This document shows, one piece after another, positions 32,283 to 44,700 of a DNA stretch of 64,000 bases. Positions within the stretch are counted from its first letter, which is position 1, and the number at the start of each line of letters is the position of its first letter. The stretch is taken from the NCBI GenBank assembly GCA_013420905.1, contig JAAXNY010000001.1, positions 1,984,001 through 2,048,000 of the forward strand. The letters run 5' to 3'. The notes beneath the pieces are model-generated. The model did no database searches. It saw only the letters and a list, made by a program, of their open reading frames with translations, and was not told the origin of the DNA. Source of the DNA: Collybia mongolica. Lineage: Eukaryota; Basidiomycota; Agaricomycetes; Agaricales; Clitocybaceae. Both the position numbers and the translations under genes were made by a program.

Positions 32283-33894
32283 CTAAGTGGACAGTAGTCT
32301 GGAGAGATGAACGTCTGTGAGGCGTGCAGTCTAAGGAGCGCACAGGATTAAGATCACTCACAAAAGGTTCCTCCACTCAACCTCAATAACTGTGCACAAC
32401 CAGTTGGCTGCATCGCCGCGGATCTGTAAGTGCCCACGGACTTGGCTTCGGCAGACCTGGCCAGATAGTTTTAGAGCGGAGACTGAGTTTGTAGTTCAAT
32501 GCCGGTGAACGCCGACAGTGAGAGTCTTTAGAATGCGCCGCCGTTTGCCGGTATCTACCATCTCAGTACCCCGAAGATCCGAGAATTGACTTACAGCCCC
32601 AACGAAAACATACCCTGTAGACCATGTCCACGCACTGTCATCTGAATATGTGACATGACTATCAGAACATCAAACCGCCGCGACCTATCCGTGTAAGGTT
32701 TTCTCCGTAGGTCTAAACAACCACTCGGCGCTTTTATACCTCCTTCAAAGGAAAAGGGCCTGGAGGAGACCCCAACTGAAATTCTTGGTCTGAGCTACCA
32801 CAGCATAGTAGGTCGCCTGATTCTGATGGCCGCTCCGGCTTCTACTCATCACCCTTTTCCATATCTTCAGTTATCGCAAATGACTCCAAGAACCTCCCTG
32901 GAACCGCACAGGTCATGGCGGCCGACAAAAGGGCTCTTGATAAGCGCAAAAAATGAGCCTGTTACTATAGATATAAAAATAATGGCACAAGACCAGCATG
33001 GCATCGCCGGGGAGCCGCTTCCTCAGCATATGCATTGATCTCAGTGGGGCCACCGCACCCGAAGTGCTTCTCCGGTGCCGGCACCGTGTTATAACGACAA
33101 CATATCTTGACTGCATTTCGAAAGGAAGTCTAAACGACTTTCACAAAGGTCATGGAACGCCATCGATATGCAAGTCTTTCTATCTTCAATGGATCGTAGG
33201 TTTCTAATAGTAGACTTACAGCGGTATCTCTCCCCTTTACAGCCTTCAAGCACTTGAAGCGAATGCGACAGACTGAAATAGGCTGGCTTTCACCTACAAG
33301 TTGAGAAGGCCTGTTTAGGAAATGAACATCATCCGCACCCATTTCGTTTCTCATTTCACGTGGACCCAATGTTGGGTGCCCCATGTACTATTGAATTATT
33401 CGGATTTTAGAGTACACGTGGTCCACGGAACTAAGAGGAACTTATGGACCTTAAGTTCCAAGCCCACTCCCGCCTTCTTCGTCGTCAATTTCCTCACACA
33501 CTCTATACTGGGCGAAACTTTCACCGCTTATCCCCACCTTAACCCAGTTACGCATATGTCAAGCACCTCATCTGACCTGCACCCTTGACGTCCGGTGCCC
33601 CCATAATCCAGGGTGAGTCATCATCGCGACTTCCAACACTTTGTTTAACAAAAAATGAAGTAAATGCATTTGAGACCTCTATCCTATGGTAAATTCAACT
33701 TTACCTGGAACCGTGAATTGCATCTACTAACTGCCCGTTGAAACATAGCGAATGCCGTAATCTATTAAGATTCGAACCGCCTATGTTTGCCGATGGCTTC
33801 CAAAGTTCCATTAGTATATTCTGCACAAAAGCGTGCGATTATAATGAGGGCGCCATATGGACGGTTATCACAACCCACATTCAACATATAAGTC
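32283..33894. other. Intergenic region with the duplicated promoter flank of the M28 gene
   Basis: No convincing gene. From about 33400 the sequence (GTGGTCCACGGAACTAAGAG, then a CCTCACACACTCTA block and CTCATCTGACCTGCAC) is homologous to about 38225-38390, upstream of the second M28 gene. The peptidase gene was thus copied with at least 500 bp of 5' flank. Confidence 0.55.
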
Positions 33895-33902
33895 TATATA
33901 TA
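33895..33902 (+). promoter_or_regulatory. TATA box of M28 peptidase gene 1
   Basis: TATATATA, 41 bp before the ATG at 33943. The second copy has TATATAA at a like distance. Confidence 0.5.
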
Positions 33903-33942
33903 CAGGTAGATTTCACTTCAAGCTATCCATTTCAGGGTTTCG

Positions 33943-35467
33943 ATGCCTCGGTTACTTCCTACTCTTCTCGCCTCCCTACTTGTAGCACAACAAGGTAATA
34001 AAACGACGCTATAATTCTCATTGAATACTGTTCAATCTTGATTTCTACAGTATACTCCCAGCTACCCTCATTTCACGGACCTCAATTATGCACAGAAGCC
34101 GATATATGGCCACCTGGTCCAGGCCACACCCTTGTTCCGCAAGCACCTGACGCCGAGCTCACTCGAATCCTGAGGGAAATCGACCTAAGGAGAATAAAAG
34201 CAACGATCGAAAAACTCGTCTCTTTTGGCACACGTAGCACTCTCTCCAACCAAACCGATCCTGTCCGAGGAATTGGGGCAGCAAGAGACTGGATCGCGTC
34301 AGAAATGCGCTCCTACGCGGCTAAATCCAATGGGCGCATGACTGTGACTGTACCCAGTTACGTCCAGGGACCTGCTCCTCGCATCCCCAACGACACAGTC
34401 ATCAGCAACGTCGTCGCTACTTTGCGAGGCTCCAAGGAGCCAAACCGAGCGTACCTTATCTCGGGACACTATGACACACGTGTCACCGACGTTTTGAATT
34501 TCGTGGATGACGCACCAGGTGCGAACGACGATGCCTCTGGGGTCGCCGTTTCCATGGAATTGGCGCGTGTCATGGCGTCACATTCACCAGCCGCCACTAT
34601 CATGTTCGCTGCTGTGGCAGGGGAGGAACAGGGCTTGTTCGGTTCAAACTTCCTGGCGACAGAGCTTAAGAAAGCTGGGGTGGACGTTCAGGGCATGCTG
34701 AACAACGATATTGTTGGTAGTTCCACTGGGGATGACGGAACTCGCGCGCCGTTCGATATTCGCATGTACGCACAGGGCATCCCCACAACTGAGAATGCTA
34801 CTCAGATAGCTGCCCGGGTCTCAATCGGCGGGGAAAACGACTCTCCCGCCCGACAACTGGGGAGGTTCATGGCTGAGGTTGCACAAAATCCCGCCACAAA
34901 CATGTCCAGTAAGTCAATCCCCCTCCTAAATTCTCCATGTGACATTCTCATCTTCTCGTACCAGTCCACTTAATGTACCGACCCGACCGATACCTTCGTG
35001 GCGGTGACCATCTGTCTTTCCTCCAACAGGGATTCCCAGCCGTTAGATTCACCGAACCTCATGAGAACTTCGCACACCAGCACCAGGATGTTCGCGTCGA
35101 GAACGGTGTCCAGTTTGGTGACCTTATTGAATTCGTCGACTTCGACTTCATTGCGCGGGTCGCCCGCGTCAATGGGGCAGGATTATGGTCACTTGCCCAG
35201 GCTCCTGGAACTCCAAGGGGTGTCACGATTGACACGCATGTGCTGACGAACAACTCGACCCTGGGGTGGACCAACGATGTGAACGCGGATGGTGGATATG
35301 AGATAGTTTGGAGGGCGACTGACGAGCCGTTCTGGTCGCACGTTATTCCAGTCGGGCATGCCAATATAGCAACGGTCCAACTATCAAAAGACAACGCACA
35401 CTTTGGAGTGCGCGCAGTGGGGAGGAACGGCTTCCGGAGCCCCGCTACTTTCCCTTTCCCCGGATGA
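33943..35467 (+). CDS. Secreted M28-family zinc aminopeptidase, copy 1
   Basis: Exons 33943-33994, 34051-34908 and 34965-35467 give 470 residues. M28 enzymes are two-zinc exopeptidases, often secreted by fungi to trim amino acids from peptides. The first exon encodes a signal peptide rich in Leu. All metal ligands are visible: Ser-Gly-His-Tyr-Asp (His near residue 157), Asp-Asp-Ala-Ser-Gly, Gly-Glu-Glu-Gln (general base and ligand), Asn-Asn-Asp, and Glu-Pro-His-Glu with the last His. A C-terminal beta-rich region follows. The paralogue at 38738-40307 has the same intron positions and phases. Intact and likely active; exact substrate unknown. Confidence 0.92.
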
Positions 35468-36282
35468 TCGATGCTGATGCTGATAGTTAGGCCACAGAGA
35501 AAGTCTCGTCGCTATAAAAATAACAGGAAGGGATATATATATGTCTCCTTAACACTCATCGCGAATATACGCCCATTTAGATTCTCTTGATGCAGAACGA
35601 AGAGCAAGGGTATGGCGGCCGAGAATTCTAGCTCACTAATTCGAGAATTCTTCGAGGTGGGTGATCGGAGGTGGTTCGTGCAAAGGGATATCCTGGCTTT
35701 CTCGGGCCATAAACTGAACGTAGCGGTCACGTGTTCAGATAGAACAACCGAGGACGACCAAAGTAAATTTTATTTCTCTTTGCGCCAACATTCAATATTC
35801 AATACTCAATCTTCATATGTACATTGATTATCGAGAGAGCGAGACTCTCCGAAGCCACTCTGGAATGCAGTTTCTGCTGGAAAATCTCACGATAATGGAC
35901 TACCATTACTCGGACTTGCTCTTGTCATGATCGTTCTTCGGGAAGCGACCGTATAGGTTGAAGGGCCTTAAAATTGTGGGTTAATGCATTGAAGCGGAAT
36001 GTAACAAGTCGATTGAAGGAGGAGGCTCTATTGGTTTGTTTGACCTTGACTTGGATACACCAACAACCATTCACATTGGCTCCTTTTTTTTTTGTGGAAC
36101 CTTAGGTGCTTAGCGCTTATTACTTACTCACATTTATTTTAAGACATCAACCGGATCTTTGCAAATCTTGTGAGAATGGCTTGTTTCTTGTAGGTTCATA
36201 TCGTGGCAACTAAACACCCTTAAGCCTAAAATGAATTGAAACATATACTTTGTCTCATTCCAAACAACTGAAACATTACAAC
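35468..36282. other. Intergenic spacer
   Basis: About 800 bp between the peptidase and the oxidoreductase. Only short frames on both strands and a T-run near 36090. Nothing assigned. Confidence 0.5.
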
Positions 36283-38179
36283 ATGACCTCGAACAATATT
36301 GCTTTCTCAATATTCCCAAGTACAACAAATACTCTCCCAGAAACTGGCTCTAATCATGCCTTCACTGCCCCGAGTCTGGAACTTCTAAGCTCCTACACTG
36401 TACAAGGTGTTGGCTTAGAGCCGCTCAGTGGCATCCCGGTTCTGCTACCCGATCATTCAGGATTCAAAGAGACTATCGCCACTTGGTCACTCCACCATCA
36501 ACCGACAGAGCGCACTGGAGAATGTACTCATGCAGTGCTGAGCCCACAGACATCTGGAGACATTGTGCGGATCGTGGATTGGGCGCGCAAAGGAGGAATC
36601 AAAATCGTCTCTCGAAGCGGCGGTGCAGGAGGGGCGAGTGGCCGGGGAGGGGTCTGTCTTGACCTGAGAGGTTTTAATCGGTAAGTATGTGGTGCACGTT
36701 TCAAGCTGATCGGATCATGATGGGTTGTTATAGCGTCGAATTAGACGAAGAGAGCCAAGTCTGCACCATTGGACCAGGCCAGACGTGGGCCGACGTGAAC
36801 GCAAAATTGAGAGGCACTGGTTATTCTGGTACGTTGGTGCTGGTGTCAGCGATCGTCGATTTGCTCATCACGTTATCTAGTCCTTGGTTCGCGAACTCCT
36901 TTCATCGGTGTAGGCGGATACCTCCTGTATGGTGGATTATCATGGCTGTCTCACGAGTATGGTAAGTTTTCTAATTCTGGTAGCCATATCCCCACCATTC
37001 ATCATTCTTTCTGACCCCTAGGTATCGCGAATGATCCCAAAAACCTCGTCGGAGCTACCATCGTCTTGGCAGATGGGCGTGTCATAAACGCGAATAATGA
37101 TGAAACTGCAACGCCGGAGGAGCGAGATCTCATTTGGGCAATCCGAGGCGGAGGGGGGAACTTTGGTGCTGTGACAGAGTTTCGCCTCAGAGCTGTCCCT
37201 ACTCCGAAGAAGATTTTCGCGGGATACGTGTTCTACTCTTTTGACCAAGTGAGTTTATCCTCTCTTCCAATGTTTGGGTGTGGCTAATTCTACTACCAGT
37301 TCCCCACACTTTCACCTCTTCTCGCAAACCATCTCGTCACCAACCCGCTCCCGACATCATGCATGATCATGATGATCATGGACTTTGGGCGGGCCCTCGG
37401 CTCGACTGAATTCGTTCCCATGATCGGCATATCCATATACGACGCCCTCGGCGAAGCTCATGCACGGACCAAGTCCAGCGCTGATGGCGGGTTTGTCTGG
37501 CTCTGGGACGTTCCTGGTGGCCCCAAAGCCGAAAGGATCAGCGAAGGTACCTATGAAGAAGCTGTGAACACTCAAGCAGCCAGCGGAGCTCTCTTTGGCC
37601 TGACAAGCTGCCACATGGATACGTTCACGCCCTGGCATGGGGAAGTGGATGTCGAGTTCCTCGAACGGTGCGTGCAGTGGTATAAGACCACTACGGAGAC
37701 CGTCCCAGAGATTGCACCATCAACATTCATCTTAGTTGAGCCAATGCATCCCGAGTGCTTTGATCACGGCGTGCGGGACGAGGACACGGCCTGGCCGCAT
37801 TCCAAGGGGAGAGACGTTATCCAGCTCGGGTGTGCCTGGATGGGTGATCGGGGCGACGAAGAACATGCGGAAATGATGGATGAGAAGTGCAAAGATGCTA
37901 TCAGAAGGGCATGTGCGGAGATTCCAACTTCCAAGAGGCCTTCGTACCCTAATTACGGAGACGCCGCGAATGACAATACCATAGACGACGTGAGACGTTT
38001 TTCCCGCTTTTTGGTCTGGTACTGATGCCAAGGGTGGACAGGTTTACGGCGCGAACGTTGATCGTCTGCGGATGCTCAAAGCAAAGTACGATCCAGAGGG
38101 CGTATTTCTATCTGCCGGGTTAAGAATACCTGCGAGAGAACCCCATTCGAACCCTGATATGTTGTCGAAATTTCCATAA
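36283..38179 (+). CDS. FAD-linked oxidoreductase, berberine-bridge-enzyme type
   Basis: Six exons (36283-36680, 36734-36828, 36881-36961, 37022-37248, 37300-37989, 38042-38179) give 542 residues in one frame. An upstream in-frame ATG at 36250 would add 11. The N-terminal two thirds is a PCMH-type FAD domain: Arg-Ser-Gly-Gly-Ala-Gly, a Gly-Pro-Gly-Gln-Thr-Trp turn, Gly-Val-Gly-Gly-Tyr, then Arg-Gly-Gly-Gly-Gly-Asn-Phe-Gly. The C-terminus has the BBE signature, with Tyr-Gly-Ala-Asn, Arg-Leu, Lys-Tyr-Asp-Pro and Val-Phe. The histidine that usually holds FAD covalently (Arg-Gly-Gly-His) is Ala here. No signal peptide is seen, so an intracellular oxidase is likely; substrate unknown. It lies between two copies of an M28 gene. 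Confidence 0.9.
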
Positions 38180-38678
38180 ATCATTTCGGGTGCCAGAATG
38201 TTGAATCGTACAGATCTCCGACTGTCACGTGATCCACGGAACAAACGATGGACCTTGATTTTTCATGTCTCTGAGTCTATCGTGACCTCCGATTTCCCCA
38301 CACACTCCACACCCAGGGAAGGTAATGGAAAACATACGTTCCTTCCATATCACCTATGCGTGTGTAAATCGTCCTCATCTGACCTCCACGAGGTTTGGTG
38401 TTTGAAAATTCGACGATCCCACACCTGCGATTTGGAGTCTTGCATTTTCCCTCATTGAGTGTGCAGTTTCTCATACTACGCAACGAGGCCTTTCGTCGAT
38501 GGTGTTTGGTATATTCATCTCAAGTCGAAGCTGTATAAATGACCACTTGACGAAACATGAGGAGTCTTGTAATCTGATTCAAGTTTCCACTTCCTATCTC
38601 TGTCAAGAGCTACCGAAAACTGCGATTATGACAAGAGTGACATCTGACAGCCCCAGATTCATGTTCAGGATGGGGCGC
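38180..38678. other. Duplicated 5' flank of M28 gene 2
   Basis: It shares GTGATCCACGGAACAAACGA and a CACACACTCCA block with about 33415-33500. No coding frame. Confidence 0.55.
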
Positions 38679-38685
38679 TATATAA
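38679..38685 (+). promoter_or_regulatory. TATA box of M28 gene 2
   Basis: TATATAA, 53 bp before the ATG at 38738. Confidence 0.5.
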
Positions 38686-38737
38686 CAGGCGGGGCTATGT
38701 GCTCATTCGACAAATCTCACCGTTTTAGGCTTTTACA

Positions 38738-40307
38738 ATGCTGCAGCTGCGTAGCATTCTTCTTACTCTCGCGCTTGTAGCGCATCAAGGTAAAAACACA
38801 TATCTCAATAACCCCACTTTGAAAAAATCATCTTAGACTTTTTGGTTATCGCAGTACTCTCCCAAGCACCTGCCTTCCCCGGCGCTGAGCCATCCTGCAA
38901 AGCGGCCGACATCTGGCCTCCGGGCCCCGGCGACACCCTCGTCCCCCAAGCGCCCAACGCAGAGCTCACGCAAATGCTGAAGCAAGTGGACCCCAAGAGG
39001 ATCCGAGCGATCATCGAGAAGCTCGTCTCCTTCGGCACGCGGCACACCCTCTCCAACCAGACCGACCCCGTCCGGGGCGTTGGCGCCGCCAGGGACTGGA
39101 TCGCGTAGGAAATGCGCTCGTTCGCCGCGCGCTCCAACGGGCGCATGACCGTGACCGTCCCCAGCTACGTCCAGGGCCCCGGCCAGCGCGTCCCCAACGA
39201 CACGGTCATCAGTAACGTCGTCGCCACGCTGCGCGGCTCCCAGGAGCCCAACAGGGCGTACGTCATCTCGGGGCACTACGACTCCCGCTGTTCGGACCCG
39301 TTAGACTTTACGACAGACGCGCCTGGCGCGGACGACGATGCGTCCGGGGTCGCGGTGTCGATGGAGCTGGCGCGTATCATGGCGTCGCACTCGCCTGCTG
39401 CGACCATCATATTCGCTGCCGTGGCGGGGGAGGAGCAGAACCTGTACGGCTCGAACTTCCTGGCGACGGAGCTCAAGAAGGCCGGCGTCGATGTTCAGGG
39501 CATGCTGAACAACGACATGGTCGGTAACTCCGTGGGGCAGGACGGGACCCACGCACCGTTCGATGTCCGCCTGTATTCCCAGGGCGTCCCCCCGACCGAG
39601 TTCGAGAACGCTACGCAGGTAGCCATCCGCGCGGCGATCGGCGGCGAGAACGACTCGCCCATGCGCCAGCTCGGGAGGTTCGTCGTCGAAGTGGGCCAGA
39701 ACTCCCTCACGAACATGTCCGGTAAGCCCCCACCCCCCCGCTCTCGATATTCTTGCCCAGCACCCCTGACACCACCCGGGCCCCAGTGCACCTGATGTTC
39801 CGGCCAGACAGGTACCTCCGCGGCGGCGACCACAAGTCGTTCGTGCGGCAAGGGTTCCCGGCCGTGCGCCTGTCCGAGCCGCACGAGAACTACAACCACC
39901 AGCACCAGAACGTGCGCGTCGAGAACGGCCTGCAGATCGGGGACCTCCTCGAATTCGTCGACGTCGACTACATCGCGCGGATCGCGCGCGTGAACGGCGC
40001 CGGGCTCTGGTCCCTCGCGCAGGCGCCCGGCACCCCGCGCAACGCGGTGCTCGATGCGAGCGTGCTGACGAACAACTCGACGTTGCGGTGGGACAGCGAC
40101 GCGCGCGCGGACGGCGGCTACGAGATCGTGTGGCGGGCGACGGACGAGCCGTTCTGGTCGCACGTCATACCGGTCGGGCACACCGATACGGCGACGGTGC
40201 AGATCTCGAAGGATAACGTGCACTTTGGGGTGCGTGCGGTGGGGAGGAATGGGTTCCGGAGCCCTGTTGCGTTCCCTTTCCCTTTCCCCCCGCCTGATCT
40301 TGATTAG
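38738..40307 (+). pseudogene. M28 zinc peptidase, copy 2, with a nonsense codon at position 102
   Basis: Exons 38738-38789, 38855-39721 and 39787-40307 would give 479 residues, with the same intron phases as copy 1. All zinc ligands are kept (Gly-His-Tyr-Asp, Asp-Asp-Ala-Ser-Gly, Gly-Glu-Glu-Gln, Asn-Asn-Asp, Glu-Pro-His-Glu). Codon 102 is TAG (39106-39108) where copy 1 has TCA; everything after it stays open. So either the lesion is very recent, or it is a sequencing error, or the stop is read through. Codon use is strikingly GC-rich in third positions compared with copy 1, though the proteins remain highly alike. Confidence 0.82.
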
Positions 40308-40729
40308 TCGGAGGTCCGCGGATTCGTGCTGAGGTCATATGGATCAGGGAGCGTGTAGTTTTAGTACCAGGAAGTGGATGTGGTGATCTCTGAAGTTGAT
40401 TTCATGCGTAGCTTTTGTTAAATCGAAATTTTATTGTCGGTCAGTGTCTAAGGAAGGAGAGACAGCACAGCCAAGAAGATGGCGTTTGTACTGACTAACC
40501 CAACATTGGGTCTTCGAGCATAGTACGATTCTCTCCTAGATCTCGCATCGGAGTAGTATCACCCATAATTCAAGTACATTTTCCTCATGGAAAAAAAAAA
40601 CAAAAGGCGTAAATTATGTGGGACACAGTGTGGATGTGATACATTGCTCTGATTCTGATTAAGTACGAGCGTCAAGGACCAGGAGGGGAATGGTGGACGG
40701 GGACGATGACGGGGGTAGTGGACTGGAAG
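40308..40729. other. 3' intergenic region between convergent genes
   Basis: Contains an A-run near 40590-40600. No coding frame. Confidence 0.5.
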
Positions 40730-41426
40730 CTACACTAGCACCCGAAAAGACCCTCCAACCTCTAAAATCAAGCCAAAAAAAAAAATCAGCAACGATCCCG
40801 GGTTCGGGGCGTGGGGCAGCACAAGGGCGCGGACGTACGCTCAACCATAACATCGATCGTATCTGCGCCCCAAATCTTCAGTCCCCTGGTCCAGTACGAC
40901 GGATGAAGAGCAGAGGCTACGTACCGTTGTCCTCCATTTCGAGGGTCAGCGGTGTGTCATCGTCGTTTATCCGGGTACCATCGTACAAAAATCTGCGAAC
41001 CAAGAAAAAAAAGGGAAAGACAGAAAAGGGGCGTCAGCGTCCCCAGCCTACACATCCCCGCCCGCCAAGAGAGCGAGTACCCTCGTTCATTCCCTCTCTC
41101 TCTCTCCTCAAGCGAGGCAGGGACCAAAAACAGAGCAGCACATACCGAATACTACCAACGTCCTTGCCCACCTTGTTCGCATACGCCCCCTGCAGCTTGC
41201 TCAGCTTCGTGCTGCGTTTGATTTTGAAGAACACCTCGTCGCCCGTCGAGCTCACGACCTACACACCCCCGCGCCAAAAACAAAAAACGCAAACGGGAGG
41301 CCCTCGTCAGCAGCACGCCAGGGGCATATAACACCAGAAAAGGCGCACCTTGATGTTGATAGTGGCATTGGGGTCCTCCGATTTGACCTCCTCCTGGATC
41401 TGGGCTTGTTGGTCCTCTTCTGACAT
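40730..41426 (-). CDS. SMT3: SUMO (ubiquitin-like modifier, Smt3 family)
   Basis: Minus-strand exons 41349-41426, 41146-41258, 40925-40992, 40839-40862 and 40730-40761 give 104 residues. SUMO is attached to lysines of nuclear proteins to alter their partners and stability. Visible marks: an acidic, flexible N-terminus; the beta-grasp fold from Ile-Asn-Ile-Lys-Val; Leu-Tyr-Asp-Gly-Thr-Arg-Ile; Thr-Pro-Leu-Thr-Leu-Glu-Met-Glu-Asp; and Asp-Val-Met-Val-Glu-Gln before the Gly-Gly end. Six residues after Gly-Gly (Ser-Phe-Arg-Val-Leu-Val) would be clipped by a SUMO protease before use. Five exons for 104 residues, one of only 24 bp, is dense. Length and motifs fit the family fully. Confidence 0.95.
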
Positions 41427-41799
41427 TTTTTCTGGGAAAAGAGTGCGGCGCGTGTGTATGTGGAGAGGGTAGGCTGAAAGACGGCTTTGGACTTCGGGTG
41501 ATCGTTGTTTGGGAGTAGGGCGGTTCGATTGTGCGGCGGGCTCAAAGCGACGCCTGATAAGCTCACTTGTCATTCCCCGCTTATGTAATCCACTTCAAAA
41601 CATTCACTAAAAAGCAACAAAGATGTATTAGACAAATATTCGAGCATAGTATCGTAGATAATCGTAGTATGTGATCTAGCCAATATAAACCAAAGAAGAG
41701 TAAGATAAAAAGAGGAGTAGGATAAGGATCGATTGCTCGTCAAGCCCAGTAGAATGAACGATAAATACGAACGAAACTTTTGTTTTGAGAGGAACCCAC

Positions 41800-44700
41800 T
41801 CAAGCTCGTTTCAAGCTCGCGCCTGCAGCCTTCTTTTTTTTCTCCTTCCTGCCCACCCGGCTCAACAACCGCTTCGCCTTTGAGTACTCCACATCCTCCT
41901 CGCTCGAGTCCTGCCACATGTCCACCACCGCCCCCGCCCCCATTCCCTGTCCCGGCCCCGGCCCAGTAGCCACACCAGACCCCGCCCCACTACTAATCTT
42001 ACCCTGCCCCTGCCCCTGCCCCTTGCCCACACCCCTACCCACCGCCCGCCCCCACGGCACATGCGCCGCATAGTTCTCATCATCGTCCTCAATCGCCGGC
42101 GGCGTCGGCGAGAACGTCGGCTGCAACGACACCCGCACGCTCTTCCTGCGCCGCACCGGCTCCTGTTCCGGCCTTAGCTCGGACGCAGCGTTCGGTATCG
42201 GTGCCTCCCCCGACACCGTCGACGTCGAGATGTCCGACCCGGCGGGGCGGTCCTGCGTCTGCGGCTGGGGAGGGGGAGGGTGGTGGGCCGAGCCGTTCTG
42301 TAGCGGCGTGTGGGGTGGTTGTGTAGGGGTAGGTGCGGTGGTAGGTTTAGCATAGTCATGTTCATGTGGCGGAGGAGCAGGAGGAGCAGCGTGGGCCTCG
42401 GCCTCAGACTGAGCCGTGGTCGTTGTCGCAGCAGGACCCGGAACCATCCATACTTGATCATCATCGCCGCTGAAAAACATCTCATGGCCCGTCTCATACG
42501 ACGACACAGACGCCCCGTCGTTCTCGTCGGAACTCCCTTCGTCCACCTCGTTCTCCTTGCCCTTGCCCTCGTCCTTGCTCTCGCCTTTCTTGTCCTCATC
42601 CTTACCTTCGTGCCCGACTTTGAACGTAGGAACAGCACCGCCATCCCTTCCAGATGAGTCCAACGTAGCAGACCCAGACCCAGACCCAGAAACCCGCCCC
42701 TCCAAACTCGACGCAGCAGAGCTCGCCGGCGTCGACTGCGACGCTGCCCCCATAGGCGAGGGCGCACGAGCAGCACCACCACCAGGCGCAGGGGCAGGAG
42801 CGGGCAACGGCGACGGCGTCCGGCTCGAATTCCTCAGCGCGCTCCTCAACGGTGACACCGCAGGCCGCCGCGCCTGCTTCGGCGCCTCCAGCATGCTCGT
42901 CCGGGTCGATGTCGAGCTCGGGGTCGGGCCAGAAATCGGGGTCGCACTCTCAACCGGCGCCGAACTCGCTCCCCCAACGACAGGCACGTCAAACACAGAC
43001 CTCGGCGCCATCGGTACCTCAAACGCAGGCACGTGCACGCCCGCGCCCATCCTCCCCCTCCCCCTCTCCCTCTCCCTCTCCTCCCTCTCCATCTCCACCA
43101 GCTCCTTCCTCCCCACCTTCGCAGGCGCCCTCACCACCTCCCCCATCGTCGTCCCACTCTCACCCCCAGCCCCAGCAGGCACCCCCGTCCCTGCCCCCAT
43201 CCCCGACCCGGAACCCCACCCCTCCCGCCCCCTCGCAACATCCTCCACAATACTCATCAAGCTCGCCCCTGTCGTCGAAGCAGGCACAGGACCCTGGACA
43301 CTCGCACGCCGCCCCACCCCCGTCGTCCGCCCAACACTCCCCCCGCCCCGCCCGGCAGGGTGCACCGTGAACCCCGCCCCCGCGCCTCCCAACGACGCAG
43401 CCCGCCCGTGCCCCATCCGCATAACCGGTGGCGCGCTCGCCGCACTCGTGATCGAAGAATTGCGCGAGAGACCCCCTGTGGTGCTTGCGCTGATGTTGAC
43501 TCTAGATGTAGGTGTGGGTGTAGTTGTGCCCGTGGAAGTACCCGTACCCGCAGATGCAGGCGCAGGCGTGGATGTAAAAGCGGCGGTCGGCGTACCAGGC
43601 ATGGGCGTAGCCGTCCCGCTCCCGCTCCCAGACGCCGATACAGACTGTGTAGGCGTCTTGCCCTTCCCCTTAAGCGACCGTTTGCGCACGGGCGTGATCG
43701 TCACGCCGCCCGTCCCTCCTTGTGTCTCCTTCTCCTTCTCCTGCACTTGTCCTTGCCCTTGTTCCGACTCAGGCCCAAGCTCACCCTGCTGCTTCTGCTC
43801 CCCAACCCACGCCTCCGCCCTCTCCGCCCTACTCTCCTCCGCCCCTGCTCCTCCCCCTCCTACACCCGAAAACACAGGGGGCACACTCGAGCTCCGGGGC
43901 TTCCCCCCCTTCTCCCCACCCTTCTCACCTACCCTCCCCTTCCTCAACCTCCGCGGCGCTGCACCACCCGCACCCGCCCCAGCCTCACTAACCACTCGCC
44001 CCCTCCTCCCCGGGGTGGGTGTAGGCGTAGACCCCGCCACCGACTCTCCCTCACGCCCCACCCCGACCACATCCCCACCACTCCTTTGCAACCCTGCCCC
44101 CGCCCCCGCCCCCGCAGCCACACCCGCCCCCTCATCATCGCTCCCCCGTCCCAACGCCCTCAAGTTCCGCTCCGTCCTCGTCTCCCACCGACTCCGCCCC
44201 CGCCCCTTCCTCCATCCCCCCGCCCCAGCACCGGAACCAGCACCAGAAGGCAAGCTATCCACGCTCCCCTGCCGGTGGTGCCCCCCAAAGATACCGCGCA
44301 GCCGTATGCTCCCAAAGAACCCCGACCCCGTCCCCGACGCACTGCCAGGCGGGGTGACACCCGTGCCCGAGACGGACGCACGCCGGCGGTTCGGCGGCGG
44401 AGTTGTGGGGGTCGAGTGTGCGTTGTTCAGACCCTGATACACGTTTTCGTTGTGGTTTTGAGTTTGGGTTTGGCTTGAATTTTGGTTTTGGCCTTGGTGC
44501 GACCCCGAATGCCTCCCAATCCCGAACCGCCGCCCGATGCCCGCCATCGCACTACCCCCCTTCTTCCCCGCACCTGCACCCGCACCCACACCCGCACTCC
44601 GGTCGCCAGTGAACGACGTCCTCGACGCCCCCGCGCCCACACGCGCAAATCGCGGGTTCTCGACGACCCGCACCTCCCGCTGCTCCGCCTCCTCCTCCTC

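Noticed and set aside
33130..33588. Opposing small frames upstream of the M28 gene
   Set aside because: They overlap each other and lie in the duplicated promoter flank; no homologous frame is kept in the second copy.
42557..44478. Long plus-strand frames (626 and 481 codons)
   Set aside because: They are antisense shadows in a GC-rich exon. Both are Pro/Arg-rich with no domain, and the minus-strand frame joins in phase with upstream coiled-coil exons.
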